In this document: one piece after another, positions 1-5,247 of the stretch | Numbering within the stretch: the first letter of the stretch is position 1 | How the letters are laid out: the number at the start of each line of letters is the position of its first letter | Assembly: GCA_937890655.1 (NCBI GenBank) | Contig: CALADT010000130.1 | Location: forward strand, 1 to 5,389 | DNA: 5,389 nt | Direction: 5' to 3' | Origin: an uncultured Mucispirillum sp. | GTDB lineage: Bacteria > Chrysiogenota > Deferribacteres > Deferribacterales > Mucispirillaceae | Notes under the pieces: model-generated | Database searches by the model: none | The model's input: the letters and a program-made list of their open reading frames with translations, nothing else | Told to the model about the DNA's origin: nothing | Position numbers and translations under genes: made by a program

Positions 1-2
1 TA

Positions 3-626
3 AAGTCTGTATTACAAAAGCATATAAAAAGCTCATACTTTAAACAGCTTTGTAACGCATTTTATTCTGATAAAGAAGTATATGATGTGTTTATAAAAAG
101 CCCTGCTGCAAAAAGTGTGCATCATGCTTATATGAATGGCTTAATAGAGCATACATTATCTATGGTAAAACTTTCTGCTTTAATATGTGATTTTTATGGA
201 AAAGATGTGGTAAATAAAGAGCTAACAGTTATGGGTGCTTTATTTCATGATATAGGCAAAACAAAAGAAATAGATGTGGATAACGCCTTTGAATATACTG
301 ATGAAGGAAAACTTTTAGGCCATTTAATACAAGGAATGAATATGGTGGATAAATATATTTCCACAATACCTAATTTCCCTGTGAAAGCACGTAATTTATT
401 ATTACATTTAATAGCAAGCCACCATGGTATGTTAGAATTTGGTTCTCCAAAAAGGCCAAAAACTAAAGAGGCTTTTATACTCCATTATGTGGATAATATT
501 GATGCAAAAATAAATACATTTAATAACGCTTTTGAAAAAGAAAATGTTGCAGAAGGTGGCTGGAGCCAGTATGACAGAATCCTTGAACGTCAATTTTATA
601 ACCATGGTTTAATACCAGAGGAGTAA
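3..626 (+). CDS. HD-domain 3'-5' exoribonuclease, YhaM-like (5' end outside window)
   Basis: The frame is open from the window edge, so the true start lies upstream; 207 codons are visible. A GTG at 87 is only an internal valine, because the 28 codons before it continue the family-like sequence. Visible motifs, numbering the codon at position 3 as 1: GLIEHT with metal-ligand His50, the FHDIGK signature with His82-Asp83, GHLIQG with His107, ASHHG with His140-141, and YVDNIDA with Asp164 and Asp167. This order is that of the C-terminal HD phosphohydrolase domain of YhaM/CBF1-type exoribonucleases, cytoplasmic enzymes that shorten RNA (and some ssDNA) from the 3' end. Family members are about 310 residues, so roughly 100 residues, including the expected N-terminal OB-fold nucleic-acid domain, are missing on the left. 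It ends one base before ymdB, and its last codons carry that gene's ribosome site. The family call is firm; substrate preference is inferred. Confidence 0.85.
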   Translation, partial: KSVLQKHIKSSYFKQLCNAFYSDKEVYDVFIKSPAAKSVHHAYMNGLIEHTLSMVKLSALICDFYGKDVVNKELTVMGALFHDIGKTKEIDVDNAFEYTDEGKLLGHLIQGMNMVDKYISTIPNFPVKARNLLLHLIASHHGMLEFGSPKRPKTKEAFILHYVDNIDAKINTFNNAFEKENVAEGGWSQYDRILERQFYNHGLIPEE

Positions 627-627
627 T

Positions 628-1407
628 ATGAAGCTACTTTTTATTGGAGATATTGTAGGTAAAAGTGGCAGAAAAGCAGTAAGAACGCACTTAATGGAAA
701 ATAAGTATGATTTTATTACTGCTAATGTGGAAAATGCAGCAGCAGGTTTTGGTGTTACAAATAGAGTTTATAACGACTTAAAAGATATGGGTATTCATGC
801 TATGACAGCCGGTAACCATACATGGGATAAAAAAGAAACAGACCAATATTTAAATGAGTGGGATTTATTTATAAGGCCTGCAAATATTTCATCTAAAGCA
901 TTAGGCACAGGTTATAGAATATTTAATATAGACGGTAAAAACATATGTGTTATTAACCTATTAGGGCGAGTGTTTATGAATACAAGCAACTGCCCTTTTG
1001 AGGAGTTTGATAAAATATGTGAAAGCATACCAAAAGACTGTTTTGTAATAGTAGATTTTCATGGGGAAGCAACCAGTGAAAAAATAGCCTTTGGTTATTA
1101 TGTAGCAAATAGGGCAAATGTTGTAACAGGCACCCATACCCATGTGCAAACAAATGATATAAAAATAATAAATAATTCTAACACCCTTTATGTAACAGAT
1201 GTTGGTATGTGTGGTGCATATGATTCTGTTTTGGGTATGGAAAAAGAAAGTATTGTAGAACGTTTTGTAACTAATATGCAAAAACGGTTTAGTGTAGAAA
1301 CAAAGGGAGATATTTTGTTTAACGGATTTTCCTTTACAATTAATGATGAAAATATTATAACTGATTATAAATTAATTAATGAAGTGTATGAAAGTGTAGA
1401 ATCCTAA
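628..1407 (+). CDS. ymdB: YmdB-family metallophosphoesterase (2',3'-cyclic nucleotide phosphodiesterase)
   Basis: This 259-residue protein matches the usual length of the YmdB/TIGR00282 family of dinuclear metal phosphodiesterases, which hydrolyse 2',3'-cyclic nucleotides and in Bacillus subtilis affect RNA turnover and the biofilm/motility choice. The metal-site motifs are all present: IGDIVG with Asp8, ANVENAAAGFG with Glu35-Asn36, AGNHTWD with Asn63-His64, DFHGEATSEK with His145, and GTHTHVQTND with His170 and His172. There is no signal peptide or membrane segment, so it should be cytoplasmic. The ATG at 628 is well placed: AGAGGAG (617-623) lies four bases upstream, inside the end of the preceding gene. 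Coupling to a YhaM-like exoribonuclease supports a role in RNA metabolism, but the physiological substrate in this organism is inferred. Confidence 0.93.
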   Translation: MKLLFIGDIVGKSGRKAVRTHLMENKYDFITANVENAAAGFGVTNRVYNDLKDMGIHAMTAGNHTWDKKETDQYLNEWDLFIRPANISSKALGTGYRIFNIDGKNICVINLLGRVFMNTSNCPFEEFDKICESIPKDCFVIVDFHGEATSEKIAFGYYVANRANVVTGTHTHVQTNDIKIINNSNTLYVTDVGMCGAYDSVLGMEKESIVERFVTNMQKRFSVETKGDILFNGFSFTINDENIITDYKLINEVYESVES

Positions 1408-1424
1408 TATATAACGGGGGAATT

Positions 1425-1856
1425 ATGAAAATAGTAGTAGTATCTGACCATGCAGGTTATGATCTAAAAGAGAGTATTAAACCATATATTGAAAGTTTAG
1501 GGCATGAAGTTATAGACTGTGGCACTCATTCCAAAGATTCTGTTGATTATCCTGATTTTGCAGATAAAGCAGCAAATAAAATAATAGACGGAGAAGCAGA
1601 ACGTGGTATTTTTATTTGTGGCACAGGGATAGGTATTTCCATTGCAGCAAATAGGCATAAAGGTATAAGAGCAGCTCTATGTTCTGATATATATAGCGTG
1701 CGTTTAAGTAGAGAGCATAACGATGCAAATGTTTTAGCAATGGGCGCAAATATTGTAGCTTTACCCATAGCACAATCCATGATAAAAACATGGCTGGAAG
1801 TTGAATTTGAAGGCGGCCGCCATGAACGTAGAATATGTAAACTAGATTTAAATTAA
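1425..1856 (+). CDS. rpiB: Ribose-5-phosphate isomerase B
   Basis: RpiB interconverts ribulose 5-phosphate and ribose 5-phosphate in the non-oxidative pentose phosphate pathway, supplying the sugar for nucleotide synthesis. The 143-residue length is typical of the RpiB/LacAB family. Visible signatures: SDHAGYDLK with Asp8-His9 at the N terminus, DCGTHS and the substrate-facing DYPDFA segment (41-46), ICGTGIGISIAANR with the presumed catalytic base Cys65 and the Thr67 oxyanion loop, SREHNDANVLAMG with His98, and phosphate-binding arginines in GGRHERR (Arg132, Arg136). No catalytic residue is missing. The start follows ymdB by 17 bases with a G-rich ribosome site (GGGGGAA, about 1416-1422). Galactose- or allose-phosphate isomerases share the fold, but the housekeeping context favours RpiB. 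Confidence 0.95.
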   Translation: MKIVVVSDHAGYDLKESIKPYIESLGHEVIDCGTHSKDSVDYPDFADKAANKIIDGEAERGIFICGTGIGISIAANRHKGIRAALCSDIYSVRLSREHNDANVLAMGANIVALPIAQSMIKTWLEVEFEGGRHERRICKLDLN

Positions 1857-1887
1857 TATAAATTTAGCTTTAAGGAGTTATTAAAAG

Positions 1888-3144
1888 ATGAGCCTTTACG
1901 AACATGTAAAAAACTTTGACACAGAAATTTATGATGCCCTAATGAAAGAGGCAAACCGTCAGGAAGAACACATTGAACTTATTGCAAGTGAAAACTTTGT
2001 AAGCCCTGCTGTATTAGAAGCAGTTGGTTCTGTTCTTACAAACAAATATGCAGAGGGTTACCCTGCAAAACGTTACTATGGTGGCTGTGAATTTGTAGAT
2101 ATTGCAGAACAGCTGGCAATAGACAGAGCAAAAGAGCTTTTTGGTGCAGAATATGTAAACGTTCAACCACATTCAGGTAGCCAAGCTAACTTTGCTGCAT
2201 ATTATTCTGTTCTTTCTTCAGGAGATACAGTTTTAGGTATGAACTTATCCCACGGTGGCCACTTAACACATGGTAGCCCTGTGAATTTTTCTGGTAAGTT
2301 TTTTAATGTAATCCCTTATGGTGTTACAAAAGATACAGAAACTATTGACTATGATGAAGTAGAAAAACTTGCTGTTACTAATAAACCAAAATTAATAATT
2401 GCAGGTGCAAGTGCATACCCTAGAGCTATTGATTTTGCTCAGTTTAGAAAAATAGCAGATAAAGTAGGGGCAGTATTAATGGTGGATATGGCTCATATAG
2501 CAGGGCTTGTAGCTGCTGGAGTTCATGAAAACCCTGTTCCATATGCTGATATTGTTACAACTACTACACATAAAACATTAAGAGGCCCACGTGGTGGTAT
2601 GATACTTGCAAAAGCTCAATACGAAAAAGCTATTAATTCTCAAGTATTTCCTGGAATGCAAGGCGGCCCATTAATGCATGTTATTGCTGGTAAAGCAGTA
2701 GCTTTAAAAGAAGCCTTAAGTGATGAATTTAAAGCATACCAAACTCAAATAGTTAAAAACGCAAAAGTATTAGCAGAAACAATTAAAAATAGAGGGTTCC
2801 GTATTGTATCTGGTGGCACAGATAACCACTTGGTATTAATAGATGTTCAGTCTAAAAACTTAACAGGTAAAGACTGTCAGATTGCTCTTGATAAAGCTAA
2901 TATTACAACTAATAAAAACACTATTCCTTTTGAAACATTATCTCCATTTGTTACAAGTGGTATTCGTATTGGTGCTCCTGCTGTAACAACAAGAGGTATG
3001 AAAGAAAAAGAAATGGAATTAATTGGTAACTTTATAGCTGATGTATTTGAAAATATTAATGATGATAACAAAATTAAAGAAGTTCAAAGTAAAGTAAAAG
3101 AGTTATGTGCATCATTCCCATTATATAAAGGTAGGTTATACTAA
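1888..3144 (+). CDS. glyA: Serine hydroxymethyltransferase
   Basis: GlyA is a cytoplasmic, PLP-dependent enzyme that converts serine and tetrahydrofolate to glycine and 5,10-methylene-tetrahydrofolate, the main entry of one-carbon units. At 418 residues it has the normal bacterial length. Conserved blocks in order: ELIASENFVS (30-39), YAEGYPAKRYYGG (54-66), NVQPHSGSQAN (91-101), NLSHGGHLTHGSPVNFSG (119-136), VDMAHIAGL (199-207) with PLP-ring Asp200 and His203, and TTTTHKTLRGPRGG (224-237) with the PLP Schiff-base lysine Lys229; VFPGMQGGP follows. Nothing catalytic is missing. The ATG is preceded by TAAGGAGTT (GGAG at 1874-1877) at ten bases. The stop lies one base before the dCMP deaminase ATG, so the two are probably translationally coupled; both feed thymidylate synthesis. 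Confidence 0.98.
   Translation: MSLYEHVKNFDTEIYDALMKEANRQEEHIELIASENFVSPAVLEAVGSVLTNKYAEGYPAKRYYGGCEFVDIAEQLAIDRAKELFGAEYVNVQPHSGSQANFAAYYSVLSSGDTVLGMNLSHGGHLTHGSPVNFSGKFFNVIPYGVTKDTETIDYDEVEKLAVTNKPKLIIAGASAYPRAIDFAQFRKIADKVGAVLMVDMAHIAGLVAAGVHENPVPYADIVTTTTHKTLRGPRGGMILAKAQYEKAINSQVFPGMQGGPLMHVIAGKAVALKEALSDEFKAYQTQIVKNAKVLAETIKNRGFRIVSGGTDNHLVLIDVQSKNLTGKDCQIALDKANITTNKNTIPFETLSPFVTSGIRIGAPAVTTRGMKEKEMELIGNFIADVFENINDDNKIKEVQSKVKELCASFPLYKGRLY
3127..3135 (+). promoter_or_regulatory. Ribosome binding site deciding the dCMP deaminase start
   Basis: AAAGGTAGG lies within the last codons of glyA, ten bases before the ATG at 3146. It supports that ATG over an in-frame GTG at 3107, which would overlap glyA by 38 bases, has no comparable site and would add 13 residues unlike the family N terminus. 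Confidence 0.65.
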
Positions 3145-3145
3145 A

Positions 3146-3598
3146 ATGGAAAGGCCTAGTTGGGACGAGTATTTCATGGAAATGACAAGGCTTGCAGCAA
3201 AACGTTCTACTTGCCTTCGTCGTCATGTTGGTGCTGTTCTTGTAAAAGATACTCGTGTGATATCAACAGGTTATAATGGTGCTCCCAGTGGTGTTACCCA
3301 TTGCGAAGTTACAGGCTGTCTTAGGCAAAAACTAAATGTGCCAAGTGGCCAGCGTCATGAATTATGCCGTGGTTTACATGGGGAACAAAATGCTATTATA
3401 CAAGCAGCACTACATGGAGTTTCCACAGAGGGTGCCACAATTTATTGCACTACAAAACCTTGTTCCATATGCACTAAAATGATTATTAATGCAAAAATAT
3501 CAAGAATTGTATATGATGAACATTATGATGATGAATTAGCTGATGAACTTCTAAAAGATACAGATATTAGAGTTTTACAGTTTAATAAACATAAATAA
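3146..3598 (+). CDS. dCMP deaminase (ComEB-like, zinc-dependent)
   Basis: The product deaminates dCMP to dUMP, the substrate of thymidylate synthase. From the ATG at 3146 it has 150 residues, normal for bacterial dCMP deaminases. The N terminus RPSWDEYFM and the SGYNG-like TGYNGAPSG (41-49) are family hallmarks. The catalytic zinc site is His78-Gly79-Glu80 with PCSIC (Cys106 and Cys109); Glu80 is the proton shuttle. Most relatives have HAE, but glycine in the middle is permitted by the general deaminase signature, so activity is expected. Extra cysteines and histidine in THCEVTGC and RHELCRG (Cys53, Cys58, His71, Cys74) are typical of the subfamily and may bind a second zinc. The gene starts one base after glyA stops. 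No terminator follows, so transcription probably continues into the decayed region. A tRNA or guanine deaminase is unlikely given the dCMP-type N terminus. Confidence 0.92.
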   Translation: MERPSWDEYFMEMTRLAAKRSTCLRRHVGAVLVKDTRVISTGYNGAPSGVTHCEVTGCLRQKLNVPSGQRHELCRGLHGEQNAIIQAALHGVSTEGATIYCTTKPCSICTKMIINAKISRIVYDEHYDDELADELLKDTDIRVLQFNKHK

Positions 3599-3610
3599 AT
3601 CAAACATAAA

Positions 3611-3616
3611 AGAGGG
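3611..3616 (+). promoter_or_regulatory. Ribosome binding site before a broken start
   Basis: AGAGGG sits seven bases before an ATG at 3624, an ideal spacing, yet that ATG is followed at once by TAA. The site therefore marks the former start of a gene that no longer reads through. It is used here to place the start of the small Cys/His-rich pseudogene. Confidence 0.5.
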
Positions 3617-3623
3617 TTAATAT

Positions 3624-3768
3624 ATGTAATAGCTATGGTGTTGATTTTACTGTATGCGAAGACGCCCACTTTCATGAAGCAAGATTTTTATGGGCTAATC
3701 ATCATGACTGCTGTAATTTAAAAAATAGCATACCAGCCTTTAATATAACATGTAAGGAGGTTTTGTAG
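3624..3768 (+). pseudogene. Small Cys/His-rich protein, frameshifted just after the start codon
   Basis: An ATG at 3624 with a good ribosome site is followed directly by TAA. The +1 frame from 3628 is open for 46 codons (NSYGVDFTVCED onward) to TAG at 3766-3768. Removing one base, for example T3627, would join them into a 47-residue protein. With the joined numbering it has four cysteines (11, 29, 30, 43) and four histidines (15, 17, 26, 27), so metal binding is possible but unproven. The stop overlaps the GTG start of the methyltransferase (TAGTG), and its final codons contain that gene's ribosome site, so the two were coupled. I do not recognise the family. Alternatives are translation from a non-standard start (ATA at 3622), or a C-terminal fragment joined at a deletion point. 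Confidence 0.5.
3752..3759 (+). promoter_or_regulatory. Ribosome binding site deciding the methyltransferase GTG start
   Basis: The near-perfect GTAAGGAGG-type site (core AAGGAGG) lies about seven bases before the GTG at 3768. It sets that GTG as the original start of the methyltransferase, in keeping with the family N terminus NFFPYIGSKGKL that follows immediately. Confidence 0.7.
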
Positions 3769-4527
3769 TGAACTTCTTTCCTTACATCGGTAGTAAAGGA
3801 AAATTAGCTAAAACTATTATAAATAAAATGCTAGAGCATTTATGTTATGTAGAAGTTTTTGGTGGTGCAGGAAATGTTTTACTGCAAAAAGAACCTTCAA
3901 AAGTTGAAGTGTTAAATGATATCAATAAGGAACTAATTACTTTATACAGAGTAGTACAAAACCATTTAGAAGAATTTTTACGGCATTTTAAATGGGAATT
4001 AGTAAGTAGAGACGAATTTGAAAGACAGTTAAAAGCTGACCCTGAAACACTAACTGATATATAAAGAGCTGTAAGATTTTATTATATTTAAAAAACATGC
4101 CTTTGGCGGTAAAGCTGTTGGTAGAAATTTTGGTTATTCAGTTACAGCTAAACCCGGATTAAACTTATTAAGGTTAGAAGAAGACCTTTCCACAATACAT
4201 TTACGATTAGTAAGAGTAAATATGGAAAGTCTACCTTATACAGAAGTTATAAAAAGATATGATAGAGTAGAAACTTTTTTCTATTTAGACCCACCATATC
4301 ATAAGGTAGAAAACTATTATGGTAAAGGCATCTTCGCTGAAAAAGATTACAGTTGCCTTGCTGAATTATTAACAAGTATAAAAGGTAAGTTTATGCTATC
4401 CATTAATGATATCCTTTTTATTAGATAGGTATTTCATAAATTTAAACAAGAAGATACTTCAGTATTATATATTGTTAATAGAAATGGTAATAGAACTATA
4501 AAAGAGTTGCTTATTACAAATTATTAA
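3768..4527 (+). pseudogene. D12-class (Dam-like) adenine-N6 DNA methyltransferase, broken by three stops and a frameshift
   Basis: The family transfers a methyl group from AdoMet to adenine N6 in DNA. Reading GTG 3768 onward gives NFFPYIGSKGKL, then the AdoMet motif VFGGAGNVLL (FGGAGN at 3858-3875) and VEVLNDINKELITLYR, all typical of PF02086. TAA stops occur at 4062-4064 and 4089-4091; each becomes Gln (CAA) by reverting one T to C. In the A-run 4090-4095 one extra A shifts the frame by +1. The new frame then runs KHAFGGKAVGRNFGYS, RVETFFYLDPPYH with the catalytic DPPY at 4288-4299, and LLTSIKGKFMLSIND. A TAG at 4426-4428 interrupts it before the C-terminal piece ending NGNRTIKELLITNY and a final TAA at 4525-4527. 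Restored length is about 252 residues, normal for the family. Motif I and DPPY now sit in separate fragments, so it is almost certainly inactive. It was coupled to the small upstream gene and is followed by a terminator. Confidence 0.93.
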
Positions 4528-4529
4528 AA

Positions 4530-4563
4530 AAGGTGGCTTAAGTGCCACCTTATATTAATTTTT
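4530..4563 (+). terminator. Rho-independent terminator after the methyltransferase remnant
   Basis: A perfect 8-bp stem, AAGGTGGC (4530-4537) with GCCACCTT (4544-4551), encloses a six-base loop and starts three bases after the remnant's last stop. The downstream tract is T-rich but broken (TATATTAATTTTT). It probably ends transcription from the methyltransferase, and perhaps of the whole upstream operon if no earlier terminator exists. Confidence 0.75.
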
Positions 4564-4593
4564 AAAATCATTTTAAAAAATTACTAATCATTT

Positions 4594-4612
4594 TATAATG
4601 AGTTTATCTCAT
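4594..4612 (+). promoter_or_regulatory. Possible -10 box with overlapping dyad (weak)
   Basis: TATAAT at 4594-4599 follows the terminator, and ATGAG-TTTAT-CTCAT (4598-4612) is a perfect 5-bp inverted repeat starting within it. A related half-copy, ATGA(a)TTATCTC, begins at 4621, 23 bases after the first. A promoter with an operator for the next broken gene is possible, but no good -35 box is visible and such matches arise easily in AT-rich DNA. Confidence 0.25.
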
Positions 4613-4620
4613 CCTTATTA

Positions 4621-4888
4621 ATGAAATTATCTCGTGCCGATATAAATAGACTATAAAACAAGATATTTTAAAGCTGAAAGAATAAAAATAATAGGCTTTA
4701 TTACAGAAAAACTGAAAAAACAGTGTAAAAAGCCATTTATATATTACTGTATGGGGCATGGCAGTATATGGGAAAAAATACTAAATTATGACCCGTGAGA
4801 AAGGGAAGAATTTGAAACATATTTTACTTGCTATAAATATTAAAAAATCATTGAATATATTAAATTTGTACAGCCTAATAAAGAATAA
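4621..4888 (+). pseudogene. Unrecognised small gene, decayed (stops and probable frameshift)
   Basis: The frame beginning at 4646 reads, with two internal stops, like a real protein. It runs through AERIKIIGFITEKLKKQ and CKKPFIYYCMGHGSIWEKI to NYDP, then TGA at 4796-4798, EREEFETYFTCYKY, TAA at 4841-4843, and KIIEYIKFVQPNKE with a final TAA at 4886-4888. The two internal stops become Arg (CGA) and Gln (CAA) if one T is reverted to C in each. Its codon use, with Gly, Cys, Trp and Pro spaced through it, is unlike random AT-rich DNA. The frame 4621-4653 (MKLSRADINRL, then TAA) may be its N terminus joined by a further +1 shift between about 4646 and 4660; this join is the weakest part. The restored protein would be about 88 residues. 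I do not recognise the family. It lies after the methyltransferase terminator and points the same way. Confidence 0.5.
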
Positions 4889-4890
4889 GT

Positions 4891-4920
4891 ATGATTATAA
4901 TATGAAAAGATGATTATAAT
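4891..4920 (+). repeat. Short direct repeat, two copies of ATGATTATAAT
   Basis: The 11-mer occurs at 4891-4901 and 4910-4920, separated by eight bases (ATGAAAAG), in the gap between two broken genes. It could be a relic of slippage or a regulator half-site pair. With A+T this high it may also be chance. Confidence 0.45.
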
Positions 4921-4933
4921 TTGTTGTAAATAA

Positions 4934-5206
4934 ATTAAAATAGCAATAGATGTAAATGGACATAATTAAAATATATAAAGATACTAATATTATTTTGAAA
5001 GAAAAACAATATTTTATAATTGCAGCATATATAAAAAATAGTTATGTAAAAAGAAGAAGTAAAAGATAATATTACATATCTTAAAATATATTATAAAAAT
5101 GAAGATATTTTAGTAAAAGATACAGTATATCCAATAATACATTTAAAAAGGAAAATATTTAAATAATGTAAAAATTATTTCTTATGAAAACTATTATTTT
5201 AAATAG
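4934..5206 (+). pseudogene. Unrecognised small gene, decayed by successive +1 frameshifts
   Basis: Fragments in three successive frames join into one coherent protein. The pieces are KIAIDVNGH from about 4937 to 4963; IKIYKDTNIILKEKQ through AAYIKNSYVK to about 5050; EEVKDNITYLKIYYKNED through DTVYPIIHLK to about 5148; and GKYLNNVKIISYENYYFK to TAG at 5204-5206. The shifts fall in the AT-rich stretch 4961-4970, in the A-run 5048-5052, and in the A-run 5145-5149; each is a one-base insertion relative to the restored frame. The restored product is about 90 residues. ATT at 4934 may be a lost start codon, since no good start or ribosome site remains. A 37-codon open frame at 4956-5069 is the middle part of this gene rather than a gene of its own. 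I do not recognise the family. Confidence 0.5.
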
Positions 5207-5241
5207 AAATTAAAAGATACCCCATCATCTGATGGGGTATC
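5207..5241 (-). terminator. Rho-independent terminator of the right-edge minus-strand gene
   Basis: A perfect 12-bp inverted repeat pairs 5216-5227 with 5230-5241 (GATACCCCATCA and its complement); the tip will open to a slightly larger loop. The run of A at 5212-5215, with more A-rich sequence to its left, reads as a U-tract on the minus strand. The stem starts six bases after the minus-strand stop codon. On the plus strand the downstream side is only ATATATTT, so termination there would be weaker, though the last broken plus-strand gene also ends just before it. Confidence 0.88.
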
Positions 5242-5247
5242 ATATAT

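Larger units (their letters stand above)
3599..5215 (+). mobile_element. Decayed accessory segment, probably phage-like remnant (approximate bounds)
   Basis: About 1.6 kb lies between the intact operon and the minus-strand gene's terminator without one intact gene. It holds four broken plus-strand genes (described separately), one of them a D12-class DNA adenine methyltransferase of a kind common in prophages and other mobile elements. Base composition becomes more AT-rich to the right, especially after 4550. No integrase, transposase, terminal inverted repeat or target duplication was recognised, so the element class and exact ends are unknown. The left boundary is placed after the dCMP deaminase stop and the right boundary before the hairpin at 5216. 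That these genes entered together is inference. Confidence 0.5.

Noticed and set aside
87..626. GTG at 87 as the start of the HD-domain gene
   Set aside because: The frame is open to the window edge and the upstream 28 codons fit the family, which is about 100 residues longer at the N terminus.
961..1281. Minus-strand open frame of 106 codons inside ymdB
   Set aside because: Antisense shadow of a clearly conserved gene, with low-complexity Cys/Tyr/Ile-rich translation and no family features.
1547..1780. Minus-strand open frame inside rpiB
   Set aside because: Antisense shadow of a conserved gene.
2877..3071. Minus-strand open frame inside glyA
   Set aside because: Antisense shadow of a conserved gene.
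3107..3145. GTG at 3107 as the dCMP deaminase start
   Set aside because: It overlaps glyA, lacks a ribosome site and adds residues not seen in the family; the ATG at 3146 fits better.
3377..3385. HGE instead of HAE as a disabled deaminase site
   Set aside because: The general deaminase signature allows glycine there, and His, Glu and both Cys ligands are present.
4222..4428. Separate 68-residue gene containing DPPY
   Set aside because: Its sequence is the internal continuation of the methyltransferase; the ATG is an internal Met codon without a ribosome site.
3768..4527. A working split methyltransferase made from two polypeptides
   Set aside because: Several independent stops, residues lost between the pieces and no ribosome site for the second piece argue for decay.
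4552..5215. CRISPR array, tRNA or structured RNA in the AT-rich stretch
   Set aside because: No regularly spaced repeats, cloverleaf or GC-rich helix was found apart from the terminators; protein-like broken frames explain it better.
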